Source: Ilex aquifolium (lineage: Eukaryota; Streptophyta; Magnoliopsida; Aquifoliales; Aquifoliaceae). Taken from it: 64,000 bases of DNA. How positions within the stretch are numbered: the stretch's first letter is position 1; every line of letters begins with the position of its first letter. The position numbers were made by a program, and so were the translations under genes. The notes under the pieces were generated by a model, which made no database searches, had not been told where the DNA came from, and worked only from the letters and a program-made list of their open reading frames with translations. Below are positions 40,878 to 51,235 of the stretch, piece by piece. Location: NCBI GenBank assembly GCA_951799425.1, contig OX637398.1, positions 22,950,270 through 23,014,269 on the forward strand. Reading direction: 5' to 3'.

Positions 40878-42890
40878 TATGAGCCCTTTTTGCTTTGTTT
40901 CGATGTATATAGTAGTTAGATTTCTTTTAACTGTTATATTTTTCTTTTCTTGATGTTGTAGTGTAGAAGTTGTTTACCTCTCCCTAATTTGGACTCATTT
41001 CAATTTGAGCATCATCATAGACAAACTCATTCAATATCATGTTTTAGTCTAAGTTGGGGGGTGTAAACAAGCTTTTTGTGTTTTATTAATGTACATAGAT
41101 AAAAAAAAAGAAAAAGGAAAAAAATAGGGTATCTCATTTCCCATTTTACTTTCATTGTTTTCATTGCGTGATTCCTTGTGCATTGAGGACAATGCATAGT
41201 TTAGGTTGGGGGGTGATTCACATGTTCCACCACTTTTTGTATAGAATAATGGAAAATGTGAAAATTTTGATGAAAATTTTGGTTCCAATATTGAACTATA
41301 TTCCTCTATCCTAATGGTTATGAAATTTGTGAATTGTTTGATCTTCATTTTTAACTTTGAATACATGAGCACATTATAGAAGTTTATCCTATGCTTGAGT
41401 ATCACATATGTGTTTTCTTTCAAACTCAACCATTGTGCACCTTGAATGTGTAATTTGGACAATTTACGGATTGAGTTCACATTTGAGTGCTTGACATGAA
41501 TAGTGGAGATGAGTAAGTACCCGTGTGAGCTTTAGTGCCAATTTTTGTTTGGAGGGAACTTACATTTACTCAAGGAACAATTTTTCAAATTCCAAATTTG
41601 TTCAATAATCTCATTATGCTTGTTTTGGTTAGGTGTATTTGGGTAGTTGATTGACTTTGTCTTGATTGTACAATGCTCTCCCATGCCTATCTAGAAATGA
41701 TCTTAGGCCATCTTTGATGCTTTGAGCCTTAGCCTTTTTCTTGTGAAATTTTATCTCTAGTGCCATGATTGAGCCTTAATTGAATTCGTTTCTATGCCAC
41801 ACATGTAACCAAGCCAATGAAAATGATAAATATCTACCTTACCTTGGTTGTTCCTAGTGCTAAGTTGGGTGATGATAAAAGAAAAGGAATGATGGTGTGA
41901 AAAATCAAACAAAAGGGATGAAGGATGTTGAAACTCAAAAGAGTTCAATGGAAAAAGAATGAAAATCCAAGAAAATGAGAGAAAGGGAGTGAAAAAGGAG
42001 AAAAAGAATGAGAAAAAGAAAAGGGAAAAATGTAAAGGAAAAGAAAGAAAAGAAACAAAGGGTGTGGTGATGGTGTGAAAATCAAAATCCCATAAAAGGG
42101 AAGTGTTTTTCTAAGATTAAGGTCATTCACCCGGAACAACCCTCTTTGTTATCCTATATCCTTCGTTTCCCTTACCACAACATCACCCCAAGGCCTCATT
42201 ACAACCCATGAAAGTCCTAAAAGATCTAGAGAACATGGGGGATGCATACTTTTAAAGAAAAAGAGAAGTTAATTTTACTATCTAATGCCCTAGCATTCTT
42301 TTCATGAGATTATGCCAAGGTTGTTTCATTTGTATACATGTGCTTCATTTTTGGATTATATGTGAGCATTTTGGTTTGTGAATAAGATTCTATCTCACAT
42401 ATACACATGGAGTGCATGCTAGGATAATCATTGAGTTATTCATTATTGAGAGAAACCCTTGGTGAGTTTTTGCATCAAAGCTTAATTTTGATAGCCATGT
42501 GAATGTGAATTCCGTTGTGTAAATGCTTAAATTACATGTCCATTTCACACACACACGAGTTTTGAAAGGAAATGTATAGGTGAATACTCTAGAATAGCAT
42601 TTAAAGCTATAATGTGTTGCATGTGTTTTTAGTTAGGATGTTTTGAACATAGCTTTTTATTGAAATCTCATTGCTAGTTAAGATAGGGGAATATACTTTA
42701 AATATTGGATATTAGCAAGAAGTTTGTAGGTACCTTCACTGGAAACCTTCACGAGACAAAACTCGTCCACTAGGGATCACCTAGGGGTTTAAAGGCTTGT
42801 TGCATGTGCTAAATGCAATTGCGGAATTAGTATAGGTTTTTTTTTGTTTGCTTGCTTTTACATTTTGTTTGCTAGGGACTAGCAAAGCTT
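40878..42890 (+). other. 3' noncoding region of the non-autonomous element
   Basis: About 2 kb, homologous to 27370-28990 of the Athila element. It has two GGGGGGTG-type tracts (41055 and 41210) that resemble extra polypurine tracts, and the inverted repeat with purine-rich loop (41846-42141). The hairpin GCTAGGGACTAGC precedes the real polypurine tract. Confidence 0.75.
41846..42141 (+). repeat. inverted repeat with purine-rich loop, non-autonomous element
   Basis: GGTTGTTCC (41846-41854) and GGAACAACC (42133-42141) enclose a tract of mostly A and G (41880-42060). This is the counterpart of 28113-28398. Confidence 0.8.
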
Positions 42891-42903
42891 AAGTTGGGGG
42901 GTG
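42891..42903 (+). other. polypurine tract of the non-autonomous element
   Basis: AAGTTGGGGGGTG immediately before the 3' LTR. Confidence 0.9.
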
Positions 42904-44778
42904 TGATGAGAGCAAAATATTGCATATTTGATGGCCTCATTATATGCATTTTAACTCAACTTTTGCATTTAAGTACTTAGTGTTAGCCAAAGTTGTGAAT
43001 AATGTTGATATTTTGATGTTGCATGTTTTGATAGCTTAAATGATGGATTTTAGGACTTTGCAACTATGTTGGATGTGAGGTGAAGTGGTGGACTCATGAA
43101 ATGAGGATTGAGAGGCTTGGAAGGTAAAGAAATCAAGAAAAATGCATTTTGGATGAAGACCTTCCGGAAGGTTTATGAAGACCTTCCGGAAGATTTAGCC
43201 CACTGGAATTTCGTAATTTTGACACTGTACCACTGTTTTTCTAAATTTTGAACATGATCTACTTCTAATTTGAAAAAGTGCAAAACATGAAAGTTGTAGA
43301 TATGGATGTCCTTTTTATTGTGTCAAAATTTCAGCTCAATCCAACGGTTGGATCAAAATTTATTATTTTTCTACCAAAACTGGTCCAGAGCTGTCACCAG
43401 ATTCCAGTAGGTTAAACCTTCCGGAAGGTTGTCATCGTTCTTCCGGAAGGTCTTGCCCAGAATGCGAAAAACAGCCTGCAACTCAACTTTGCGGCTTGGG
43501 GGTCCCACCTAATCTTCTCCCACTTGCTCCCCAACATTATCTTACACAAGCACATGCTTCCCTTACACATTTGGAGGACTTTAGAGGCTTTGCATTGAAG
43601 AAGGCATGGGAGGGAAGTGGGCTACCATGGGGGTGTTGTCCTAGCTTGTCCAAGGCAATCAACTCAGCCCCTCTTTGGTGTAAGACCTGCACACACCTAG
43701 GGGGACCCTCCATGGATGAAATTCAAGGCTCTCACTCTCCATTATACATTCAACATTCAACACACAAGGAAAGGGGTTGGCTATCTAAGCTTAGGAGTAG
43801 ATATAGAGAGAGAGTTCCAAGGTTGAAGATGATGAATAGTAATTTCGTTTTTGCATTTTCTTCATCCATGTCATTGCTGTAAGCTACATTCCTCTTGTAA
43901 TCTTCATTTCTTACATTGTAATCCCCTTTATTTCAAGTATGTTGCAAGTTAATTACATGTTCTTCATTTCACCATTTATGCTTTCAAGTTCTTCATTTTT
44001 AGCTTAAAATGGGTATTGAATGTTTTTGTTCATAGCTTTAGATTTCTTGCTTCAAGTTTAGTTTCATGCTTTAAAGCTTCATTTCTATACAATGTCTTTC
44101 ATTTACATTATGCTTGTCTTTCCTTTATGCATTTTTAATATGAGTAGCTAGGATTTAAGTTGGTTAATCCAAGGGAAAATTCCTCTTGGGAATACCATTT
44201 TTAACTCTTCTTCATTCCTCCCTTTTGAGTCGAATGGTTCGGTTTGACGGGGTTGAGAGTGGATGAGTTGGTGAGCCTTTGATATTCCGTAGGCCTAGTC
44301 ACGGTTTATGCTTAGATACTCACCAATCTCGTCCCTAGCTTCCCCCGAATCAATCGTTCATTCATGCTCAATCGGAAGAAGGCTTTGAGTTGATTTGGTA
44401 TTCCCATTGGAATGAACCCTTTGGATTAGCCAACACTTGCTTTATTTGCATTTTCATTTACAAAACTCAAACAAAAGATTTTACATTTTCTTTTCACTTT
44501 TGCAAAATCACTTTCACAAAACTCCCTTTCCTTCCCTGAGGAGACGACCTTGGAATACTCTTCCAAGTAAAACACCGACAACGAAAGACTCCTTGCGATT
44601 GGGGAGCACTTTTGTTCACACACACGCACTCATTTCACATCCATTTTGTTGTTGTTTCCTATCTTCTTGCATCATCCGGAGGGAGAGTGACACTCCCCCA
44701 TCACTATAAGCCACATACACACATTGAGGGTGAGGGTGATGTTACGAGGTTAGGAACGACGTAATTATCAATCAATCA
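42904..44778 (+). mobile_element. 3' LTR of the non-autonomous Athila relative
   Basis: 1875 bp, nearly identical to 38045-39914; the length difference is a 5-bp duplication in CATGAAATGAGG. Followed by TCAAC. Confidence 0.93.
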
Positions 44779-44783
44779 TCAAC

Positions 44784-46241
44784 TCGGTCATCTATGCTTG
44801 GAGAACGAGCTTCTGCCCGCAAAGCTTAGTGTACTCGACATCCACAGTTTCCTTCTTCTCTAAAGTGGCCATGCGATCGTAGATGGCCTTATCCTTTTGC
44901 ATGATCTTCGCACCCACTTCGTGGACCCTCTGCAAAACCCTGGTTTTTCAAGAGGGTGGGTTAAGTATGTTTTTTTCGAAAAACTTTAAGAAGACCGAAA
45001 AAGGCAAATAAATTTTTTTTTTTACTTACTAGCACCATTTATTGAATTGCTTGCCGGGTTATCTCATCATCCAGCATCCTCTCATTCTTTGTCAAGTTAC
45101 GAGGCAGAATCGCTCCCCTCGCTATTCCCACTGCCACGTTCACGTCCTCAACCGCCAAATCACGGACCTTAATTTCTTTTACTTTTGCCTTCAAGGTTGG
45201 GCAAAAAAGGAGAACCACTCGGTCGAAGGTCACAGAGGGGGTCTGGTGAAGACATCCTTGGCTTCTTCAGGGCACGGTCCTCGACGGGAGCGGAAATCAA
45301 TCCTCCTTTAGTCAAGACAGAAGGAGTATTGGAAACTGTATGAACGGGCTGAGGGAGCTCTAGTTGAGAAGGAAGATCTAGTTGTACTGTGTCATCTCGG
45401 GCAGATACGTGAACATGCACCTTAGCTTCATTTTTTGGAATGGCAAGCAGTAAGAGTGGCATTCGGAAGATTGGGGATGTCGATAAAAGAAGTGTAAGTA
45501 GGCATATAGCCTAACAACACTTGTGCAGATCAACAAAACAAGCTCTCATTGTAGGACCAAACCTTCTTTAGTTTGTCCATCTTCACAGAGCTTTCTAAGA
45601 TTTTCCCTTTGATGGTTTCACCTTGTTAAAAAAAAAAAAAAAAAAAGAGAAGAAAAAAAAGACAAAGCCTCATGAAGTAAAACATCACCAAGAGTAAAAA
45701 GAAAAGGGTGGGAATGAAACTAAGAAGCATATCTACAAATACATGGTGCACCCTCTTCGTAGGGGCATCTGTATGATGAGGTCTCACCACCCTTGTACTC
45801 CTTGTTTCTAGAAATAATGACCACGTCATTCTCATGACCCTTGTTTGAGTCTGGCAAATGGGTCACGAGATAACGACCCTTCTTCCTGATTGCAAAGTAA
45901 TAGTTGTCCCTTACTGGCTTGACGATATAGCAGTAGAGGATCTCCCACAAGCCAAGGTTCAAGCCTAGGAGGTTGTTTAGAGTCGGTACTCCCATTACGA
46001 TCCTAAAAAGATTATAACAGCATTGGGTGGGGCAAAGCTTCAGTGAAGACAATATCCAAATAAGAAAAGGATGGAGAGGAAACCTCACGCCACTCTCAGT
46101 GATGGCACCAGTGTAAATAGGGATAGACTGCGTAATTCCAATCAAAGGTTCGTCGGTTTTGGCCACCCGAACCTTCACGTTATTAGGAATGTTATATTTC
46201 ACTTTGAAGGCTGGAACGTCTAATTCTGTAAGACAAGCCAT
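44784..46241 (-). pseudogene. antisense Transposase_28-type ORF of a Tat-lineage element
   Basis: From the ATG at 46239-46241 the - strand encodes TGAITESGVRFPLHPFLIWI and IVMGVPTLNNLLGLNLGLWE, matching the 'putative gypsy type transposon' (Transposase_28) domain carried as an antisense ORF by Tat-lineage elements. The open frame stops at 45720-45722. A pyrimidine-rich run ending TTTTTAACAAG (about 45625-45700) could be an intron 3' end, after which GETIKGKILESSVKMDKLKK continues. Further on are a Pro/Ser-rich, basic stretch and a coiled coil (VHEVGAKIMQKDKAIYDRMA), cut by the young element at 44779 and resumed at 38044. Function unknown. Confidence 0.7.
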
Positions 46242-46620
46242 TTATGGAAAAATAAAACAAGAAGCAGTGGATCAAGAGGGAAAGTTCAAAAGATAGTAAG
46301 CTCAGAAGAGAGAGAATTCATAATATAAAAAAAGAATCAAGGGAGGAACTCCCTTTTAAAGGAGAGAAACAAGCGCCAAAAGTACACCTCCTGGAGATGA
46401 AGAGACATAACATTAAATGAAAAATAATTTCAGACGTGTGCAAAAATGATATACGGCTTGAAGAGATAGGTAATCATATGCCTTAAAGTATGAAATGACC
46501 CAACACATGCCACGTGGCATGCGGTTTTCATAGGGGCAAGTGAAGGGGCAAAATATTACAAAAAACGTATCAAGAGTAATCATTTCAGCACGTGGACAAG
46601 CCACGTGAGCAACAGTGCCA
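46242..46620 (-). promoter_or_regulatory. possible promoter of the antisense ORF
   Basis: The reverse complement of about 46345-46362 reads CTCTCCTTTAAAAGGGAG, a TATA-like motif inside a palindrome about 110 bp upstream of the antisense ATG. The rest holds nothing recognisable. Confidence 0.35.
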
Positions 46621-47105
46621 TACCGAGCTAGAATAAGTCGAGCCGAGGTTCAAATACTGACCTGTTGACAAAACTTAGTAGAATTAAGGGATTGACATCC
46701 ATAACCAAGTTACACGAAATAATGGCTAATCATCCAAAAGATTGAGGACAAAACAGGAAAGTATTAGCAAGCATCATCAACAAATCCCGAAGGACAAGCT
46801 AATTAGGAAGCGTTGGAGAAATTTTCGTCAATTAGCTGAACATCTAGCATAACAGAATGTACCACCTCACCCCATAACCTAGGAAAACCCTAGGTGGGAA
46901 CCTATAAAGGGGACCAAGGAAACTTATGGAAGGTACGAAAAATTTCTCTTGCAATTCTCTTCAGTCTCAAGCACCTGCTAACTTAAGCATCTGAGTGTCT
47001 TCGATTGATAAATCCCGATCCCAGACAATTTGTTCATTTTGCGGGGGAAATTGTGCAGCATACAGTAATCCAACCACTTGAATCACATTGTGAGAGGTAA
47101 AACTT
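46621..47105 (+). mobile_element. probable LTR of the Tat-lineage element
   Basis: A promoter-like TATAAAGGGG box at 46903-46912, downstream of the pol and antisense ORF, followed by a CT-rich start region and TTCATTTTGCGGGGGAAA. The exact ends are not resolved. A weak primer-like TGGCATTGTTGG lies at about 47128. Confidence 0.4.
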
Positions 47106-47162
47106 TTTACCCCTTACATAAAGTTTTGTGGCATTGTTGGTGTTGAGATTGTATGTGTTTTG

Positions 47163-48160
47163 ATTTGTTGGATGCTTACAAATTTTAAAATGAGGGGTTT
47201 TCTTTGTGGTTTCGTGGGAGAAAGTAAAGAATTTTCAATCATAGTGGGATTACTCCAAGGATCGACCCTAAGTCCATATCTATGCGCCCTAATTATTGAT
47301 GAACTCACTAGGCACATTCAAGATGATGTCCGACAGTGTATGCTATTTGCAGATGATATTGCATTAGTAGATGAAACTCGAAGGGGGATTAACAAATAAG
47401 TTAAAAATTTGGAGAGAGACACTCGAGTCGAAAGGGTTTAAAATAAGTGGGAGTGAGACTGAATATATGAAATACAATTTTAGTAATAGAAGAAGTAGAT
47501 ATAGTGAAAAAGTTAAGATTGAAAATCAAGAAATACCAATGAGTAAACAATTTAGATATCTAAGATCGATCAATAAAAATGATTGGGAGATTGGAGATGA
47601 TATAACTCATAGAATCAACACCAGTTGACTTAAGTGGAGGAAAGTCTCTAGTATATTAGGTGATACAAGGATACCAATAAAATTGAAAGATAAGTTTTAT
47701 CGAACAGCTATAAGGACAGTAATGTTGTATGAGACAATAAGTTGGGCAATTAGGAAACAACATAGTGACAAAATAAGTGTAGCAGAAATGAGAATGTTAA
47801 GGTGGATGTGTGGAAAAATTAGAAATTATAGAATAAGAAATGACTATATCATGGTAGGAGTAGCTCCAATTGAGGATAAATTAAGAGAAAATAAATTAAG
47901 ATGGTTTGGTCATGTTCAACGAAGACCGATAGAGGCATCAGTTCAAAAAAGTAAGAAAATTTCTCTTAATGGTACTAGAAATAAGGGTAGACCTACATTA
48001 CCATTGAACGAAATAATAAGAAAAAATATGAAAATATTTAACTTAAATGAACGTATAGTGTATAATCGAAATGAATTGCGAATACGGATTCATATAACCG
48101 ACCCAAATAATTAAGACATAAAACTTGGTTTAATTTGATTTAATTTGGTTTAGTTTTCTT
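47163..48160 (+). mobile_element. 5'-truncated RTE-type LINE
   Basis: It encodes the C-terminal half of a non-LTR reverse transcriptase: GLLQGSTLSPYLCALIIDEL, then MLFADDIALVDETR with the FADD catalytic box intact, then the thumb (FRYLRSINKNDWEIGDDITHRI) and the RTE ending RMLRWMCGKIRN and LRWFGHVQRRPIEA. A frameshift lies near 47390 and a TGA at 47626-47628 stands where Trp is expected. Coding ends at 48112-48114. The tail is a TTTAATTTGGTTTA-type repeat (48125-48155) with no long poly-A, usual for RTE. Confidence 0.88.
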
Positions 48161-48287
48161 TCTGGTTTTTGGCAGATATATTGATGGTGTTTCTATGTGC
48201 CGTAAGTTAGCTACCGGAAAAAACCTAGGTGAGCAAGCTGTTGGGATCAACTACGATCTCCACGCTGCACTGTTTGCAACCGAACCA

Positions 48288-49415
48288 ATGACTGATCAAA
48301 CCTCCACCTCCTTCAACCAGCCGCTGCCTTCCACCTCCGACCAACCAACCCCACCACCATCACTACTTATCCCGAAACTCCCAGATGATGTCTCACTGCA
48401 ATGCATTGCCAGAGTCCCCCGATCCTATCATCCCACCCTTTCTCTTGTCTCCAAGTCATGGCAGTGTGTCTTATGCTCTCCTGTACTTTTCACCATCCGA
48501 TCCCTCATCCGCTGCAGTCAACACTTCGTCTATCTCAACATCCGCATCAACAACTCCTTCATCTGGTACTTACTAGATCGAAACCCTTCAAACCATAAAA
48601 GAATTCTCTATCCTCTCCCTCCCATTCCCTTGCAACTCGTTGGATCTGCTTTTGCCGTTTTAGGTCCCAAAATCTATGTAATCGGTGGGTCAATCAATGA
48701 CATACCTTCAAACAATGTTTGGGTTCTTGATTGCCGTTTCAGCAAATGGGAAGTTGGGCCCAAAATGGGCGTTGCCAGAGAATTTGCCGCAGCTGGGGTG
48801 GTGAATGGAATGATATATGTTATGGGCGGGTGTGTAGCTGATAATTGTGCTCCGTCGATGAATTGGGCTGAAATTTTCAATCCGATGATGGGGTCCTGGG
48901 CTGCCGTACCAAGCCCAGTTGAAGTTAGGGACAAGTGGATGCATGGTTGTGCAGTTATAGATGATAAATTTTATGCATTGGCGGAGCGGGGCGGTGTTGT
49001 TTATGATGCCAATGCAAAGATGTGGGGTGAGATGCCAAAGAGGCTTAATTTAGGGTGGAGAGGGCCATCAGTGGTGGTGGATGGCTTATTGTACTGTTTT
49101 GATTACTTGGGGAATATTAAAGGCTACGATGTGAAAGACAATATGTGGAAGGAGTTGAAAGGGTTAGACAAGGATTTGCCACAGTTTTTGTTCGGTGCGA
49201 CTATGGTGAATCTCAATGGGAAGTTGTGTGTGGTGTGGGAGGGGAGGGGGAGGGGGAGGGGGAGGGGGAGGGGGAAAGCGGTGGAGATTGTGTGTGCAGA
49301 GATTGAAGTTCATAAGGATAGGGGAGGAGGGTTGAGCGGGTCGATTGTATGGTCGGATGCAATTCTTGTGACTACAAGTGCTTGGATTGGGCAATGTTTG
49401 GCAGTTGCCTTGTGA
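48288..49415 (+). CDS. SKIP6: F-box/kelch-repeat protein, SKIP6-like
   Basis: A single-exon host gene of 375 codons, close to the usual length of SKIP6 proteins. An N-terminal Ser/Thr/Pro-rich stretch is followed by the F-box (residues about 28-70, LIPKLPDDVSLQCIARVPRS), which would bind the ASK/SKP1 subunit of an SCF ubiquitin ligase. Kelch repeats fill residues 120-330 (KIYVIGGSINDIPSNNVWVL, MIYVMGGC, KWMHGCAVIDDKFYALAERG, GLLYCFDYLGNIKGYDVKDN) and would form the substrate-binding propeller. I start at the ATG at 48288 because the 31 upstream codons (from 48195) lack similarity. Odd feature: residues 319-329 are a Gly-Arg run from a (GGGAGG)n repeat where relatives have a short charged loop. 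No stops or frameshifts. A LINE ends about 130 bp upstream. Confidence 0.88.
   Translation: MTDQTSTSFNQPLPSTSDQPTPPPSLLIPKLPDDVSLQCIARVPRSYHPTLSLVSKSWQCVLCSPVLFTIRSLIRCSQHFVYLNIRINNSFIWYLLDRNPSNHKRILYPLPPIPLQLVGSAFAVLGPKIYVIGGSINDIPSNNVWVLDCRFSKWEVGPKMGVAREFAAAGVVNGMIYVMGGCVADNCAPSMNWAEIFNPMMGSWAAVPSPVEVRDKWMHGCAVIDDKFYALAERGGVVYDANAKMWGEMPKRLNLGWRGPSVVVDGLLYCFDYLGNIKGYDVKDNMWKELKGLDKDLPQFLFGATMVNLNGKLCVVWEGRGRGRGRGRGKAVEIVCAEIEVHKDRGGGLSGSIVWSDAILVTTSAWIGQCLAVAL
49242..49274 (+). repeat. in-frame (GGGAGG)n microsatellite in SKIP6-like gene
   Basis: Five and a half GGGAGG units inside the coding sequence, giving (GR)5G. Hexanucleotide slippage keeps the frame. Confidence 0.95.
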
Positions 49416-49657
49416 CATTTGGTGTAACGGCAGGGTATGTTGTTTTCATATATCAAATTTTGTTTGAATCCAAATTCCCTATTCCATCTTTAGTTGCACT
49501 CTTGTCAACTAGGGTTGTGCTATATCATGAGTACATGCACATGTGATTAGTTTAAAACTTACGTCTATCATATGGGCAACTCCAGTTCAATTGAATTCCA
49601 AAGTTGTCTGCTTGAACTGTTTTTATTTTTGATGGAAGTGAGAGAAAAAGCTATGGA

Positions 49658-49704
49658 GTTAAGGTTGATCGATTCTTATACAGTTAAAGGTTGATCGATT
49701 CTCA
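49658..49704 (+). repeat. short tandem duplication downstream of SKIP6-like gene
   Basis: Two copies of AGTTAAGGTTGATCGATTCT with one indel, period about 25 bp. Confidence 0.8.
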
Positions 49705-49714
49705 TGTGGATAAA

Positions 49715-49790
49715 CTGTTTCCATGACTCGAACCTGTGATGCCCGAGGTCACAATAGAATAGTCATGCTGCTGCGCCAAGGCTACCCTTG
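49715..49790 (-). mobile_element. tRNA-derived SINE head (Au-like)
   Basis: The - strand reads GGTAGCCTTGGCGCAG (A box, about 49769-49785) and CACAGGTTCGAGTCATGG with the B box GGTTCGAGTC at 49725-49734. The spacing and the following GGAAACAG are those of plant Au-type SINEs. It lies about 300 bp past the stop of the SKIP6-like gene; the SINE body is lost. Confidence 0.65.
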
Positions 49791-51235
49791 AAGGAAAATC
49801 TGAACAAGAAATTTAAATTTCTGGCAAGCAAATTGCAACAAAAGGGATTATAATTTTATTTAATTTGGTTAGTATGACTCTTAAACCAATCTATGAAAAA
49901 TGTGAATCATGGACAAAGACGATCCAACAACTGGTCATTTATATGATGGATTCCTTTTATATGATATTGCAGTTTGGGTTTACATACCACATTCCACCCT
50001 TCATTAAGCAATAGCTAACCTATTTGTATTGTATGCACTAGTTTTGGATAGAACAATTTTTTTGTCAAATGAGACAGTAGTTGTGCTCTGAATTGAAGTA
50101 TATTTCCAAAATAGATTGATTGCATCATGTGTAACTCTTTGTGGTATGCTCCAAGCGTTTTGTAGAGGATTTGGTGAAAGCCATAGTGTTAGGATTTGTT
50201 CAAGGGTTTGGAAATATATGTGATGGGATGCAATTAGATGCAACATCATATTTTTTGATAGAAATAGTTAATTCTTAGGAAAGTATTTCTTACGATATAC
50301 ATATCTATTCCCGAGGTTTTTTGTATACCTTGTTCATTGCCTGTTTTGGCCATTCTTTTGCTGAAAAACTAGTTGGCAAACTGTTTCAGGATCTGGAAAT
50401 AAATATAGTGAGGGTGCAGCAATAAACTCAATGAAATCCCATTGAGTGAAGCAACAAAAGAACAACTCAAGAGCGAACCTTTTCCTTGCAACTTCAGTGC
50501 TGATTTTTTGTGGATGTCACTATGCCTATTTTGGCAGAGGCCAATAACATCATGCTGGTAGAAATTCCCGAAGCTTTTGTAGTTATAGCTGGAGGCTTTG
50601 TTTGTTGGACTGCCTTTTTTTTGGCTATAGTCAAAGTTGGGGAACTTTCAAAACGTCTTCCAATCGAGTGGAGTATCGAAGACATATTTACATGTAACTG
50701 GATCTGTGTGTATTCAGTGTGGTTGTTATTGTACATCCGGCAGCATTTCTGGCTACATTTTGATGATGCACAAAATAAATTTATGCACCACATGTCAAGT
50801 ATTAAATATAATAATAAATGTTGACAATCAATACAAGTAAAACACAGTTTAAGTGGTTCAATTAAGGTGACTTATTCTATTGTGAAGGGATAAGATGATC
50901 TGCCTGTTTTATTGCTTCAAGGAGTGTAAGGTGCTCAAGTGCGAGTGATATATGTGATGTCTCCTTTTTGTAGGTGGGATTTACAATTTATAGGCTCCTC
51001 CTAATTTATCGACGGGTCATGGGACAACTAGCTTAATCAGAATCACAATAAGCTCGAAGTTGTAGTGAGTTAGTTGATGATAAGAGAATACCTTGTCCCG
51101 GGGATGGTTTCAAGTATCGTAGAACTCATAAAGCAGCTTGTAAATGTGGTTGACGCGATTGACTCATAATCAGGTAATAGTCAGGTAAATGAGTTGACCA
51201 ATCAACAGTCTATATTGAGAACAATCATCTAAAAG
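49791..51235. other. unassigned region downstream of SKIP6-like gene
   Basis: No feature I can name. One frame at 50510-50824 (+) encodes about 100 residues with a hydrophobic run (IPEAFVVIAGGFVCWTAFFL) and a 99-codon frame overlaps on -, but neither matches a family I know and both could be chance. The base composition is not repeat-like, so unique host sequence is possible. Confidence 0.3.

Larger units (their letters stand above)
38045..44778 (+). mobile_element. complete young non-autonomous Athila-related element
   Basis: LTRs at 38045-39914 and 42904-44778, target duplication TCAAC at 38040-38044 and 44779-44783, tRNA-Asp primer site at 39918, polypurine tract at 42891-42903. The 3-kb internal region has one 277-codon ORF and no protease, RT or integrase. 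Comparing the LTRs I count about a dozen substitutions and one 5-bp indel (AAATG at about 43100), so it is the youngest insertion here. It depends on Athila enzymes. Confidence 0.93.

Noticed and set aside
41049..41480. 143-codon - strand ORF in the non-autonomous element
   Set aside because: It lies in the conserved noncoding 3' region, has no domain, and its frame is not kept at the matching region 27370-27800.
45610..45660. Poly-A run as the 3' tail of a LINE or SINE
   Set aside because: No element body lies upstream; on the other strand it fits a pyrimidine tract in the Tat antisense ORF.
47122..47140. Primer binding site after the Tat LTR (TGGCATTGTTGG)
   Set aside because: Only loosely like TGGCGCCGTTGCCGG, no LTR end clearly precedes it and no internal domain follows.
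48195..48287. 31 extra N-terminal residues on the SKIP6-like protein
   Set aside because: The segment is not similar to F-box/kelch relatives and adjoins the LINE tail; the ATG at 48288 gives the usual length.
49715..49790. A functional tRNA gene on the - strand
   Set aside because: A and B boxes are present but the acceptor arms do not pair, and the SINE-type GGAAACAG follows.
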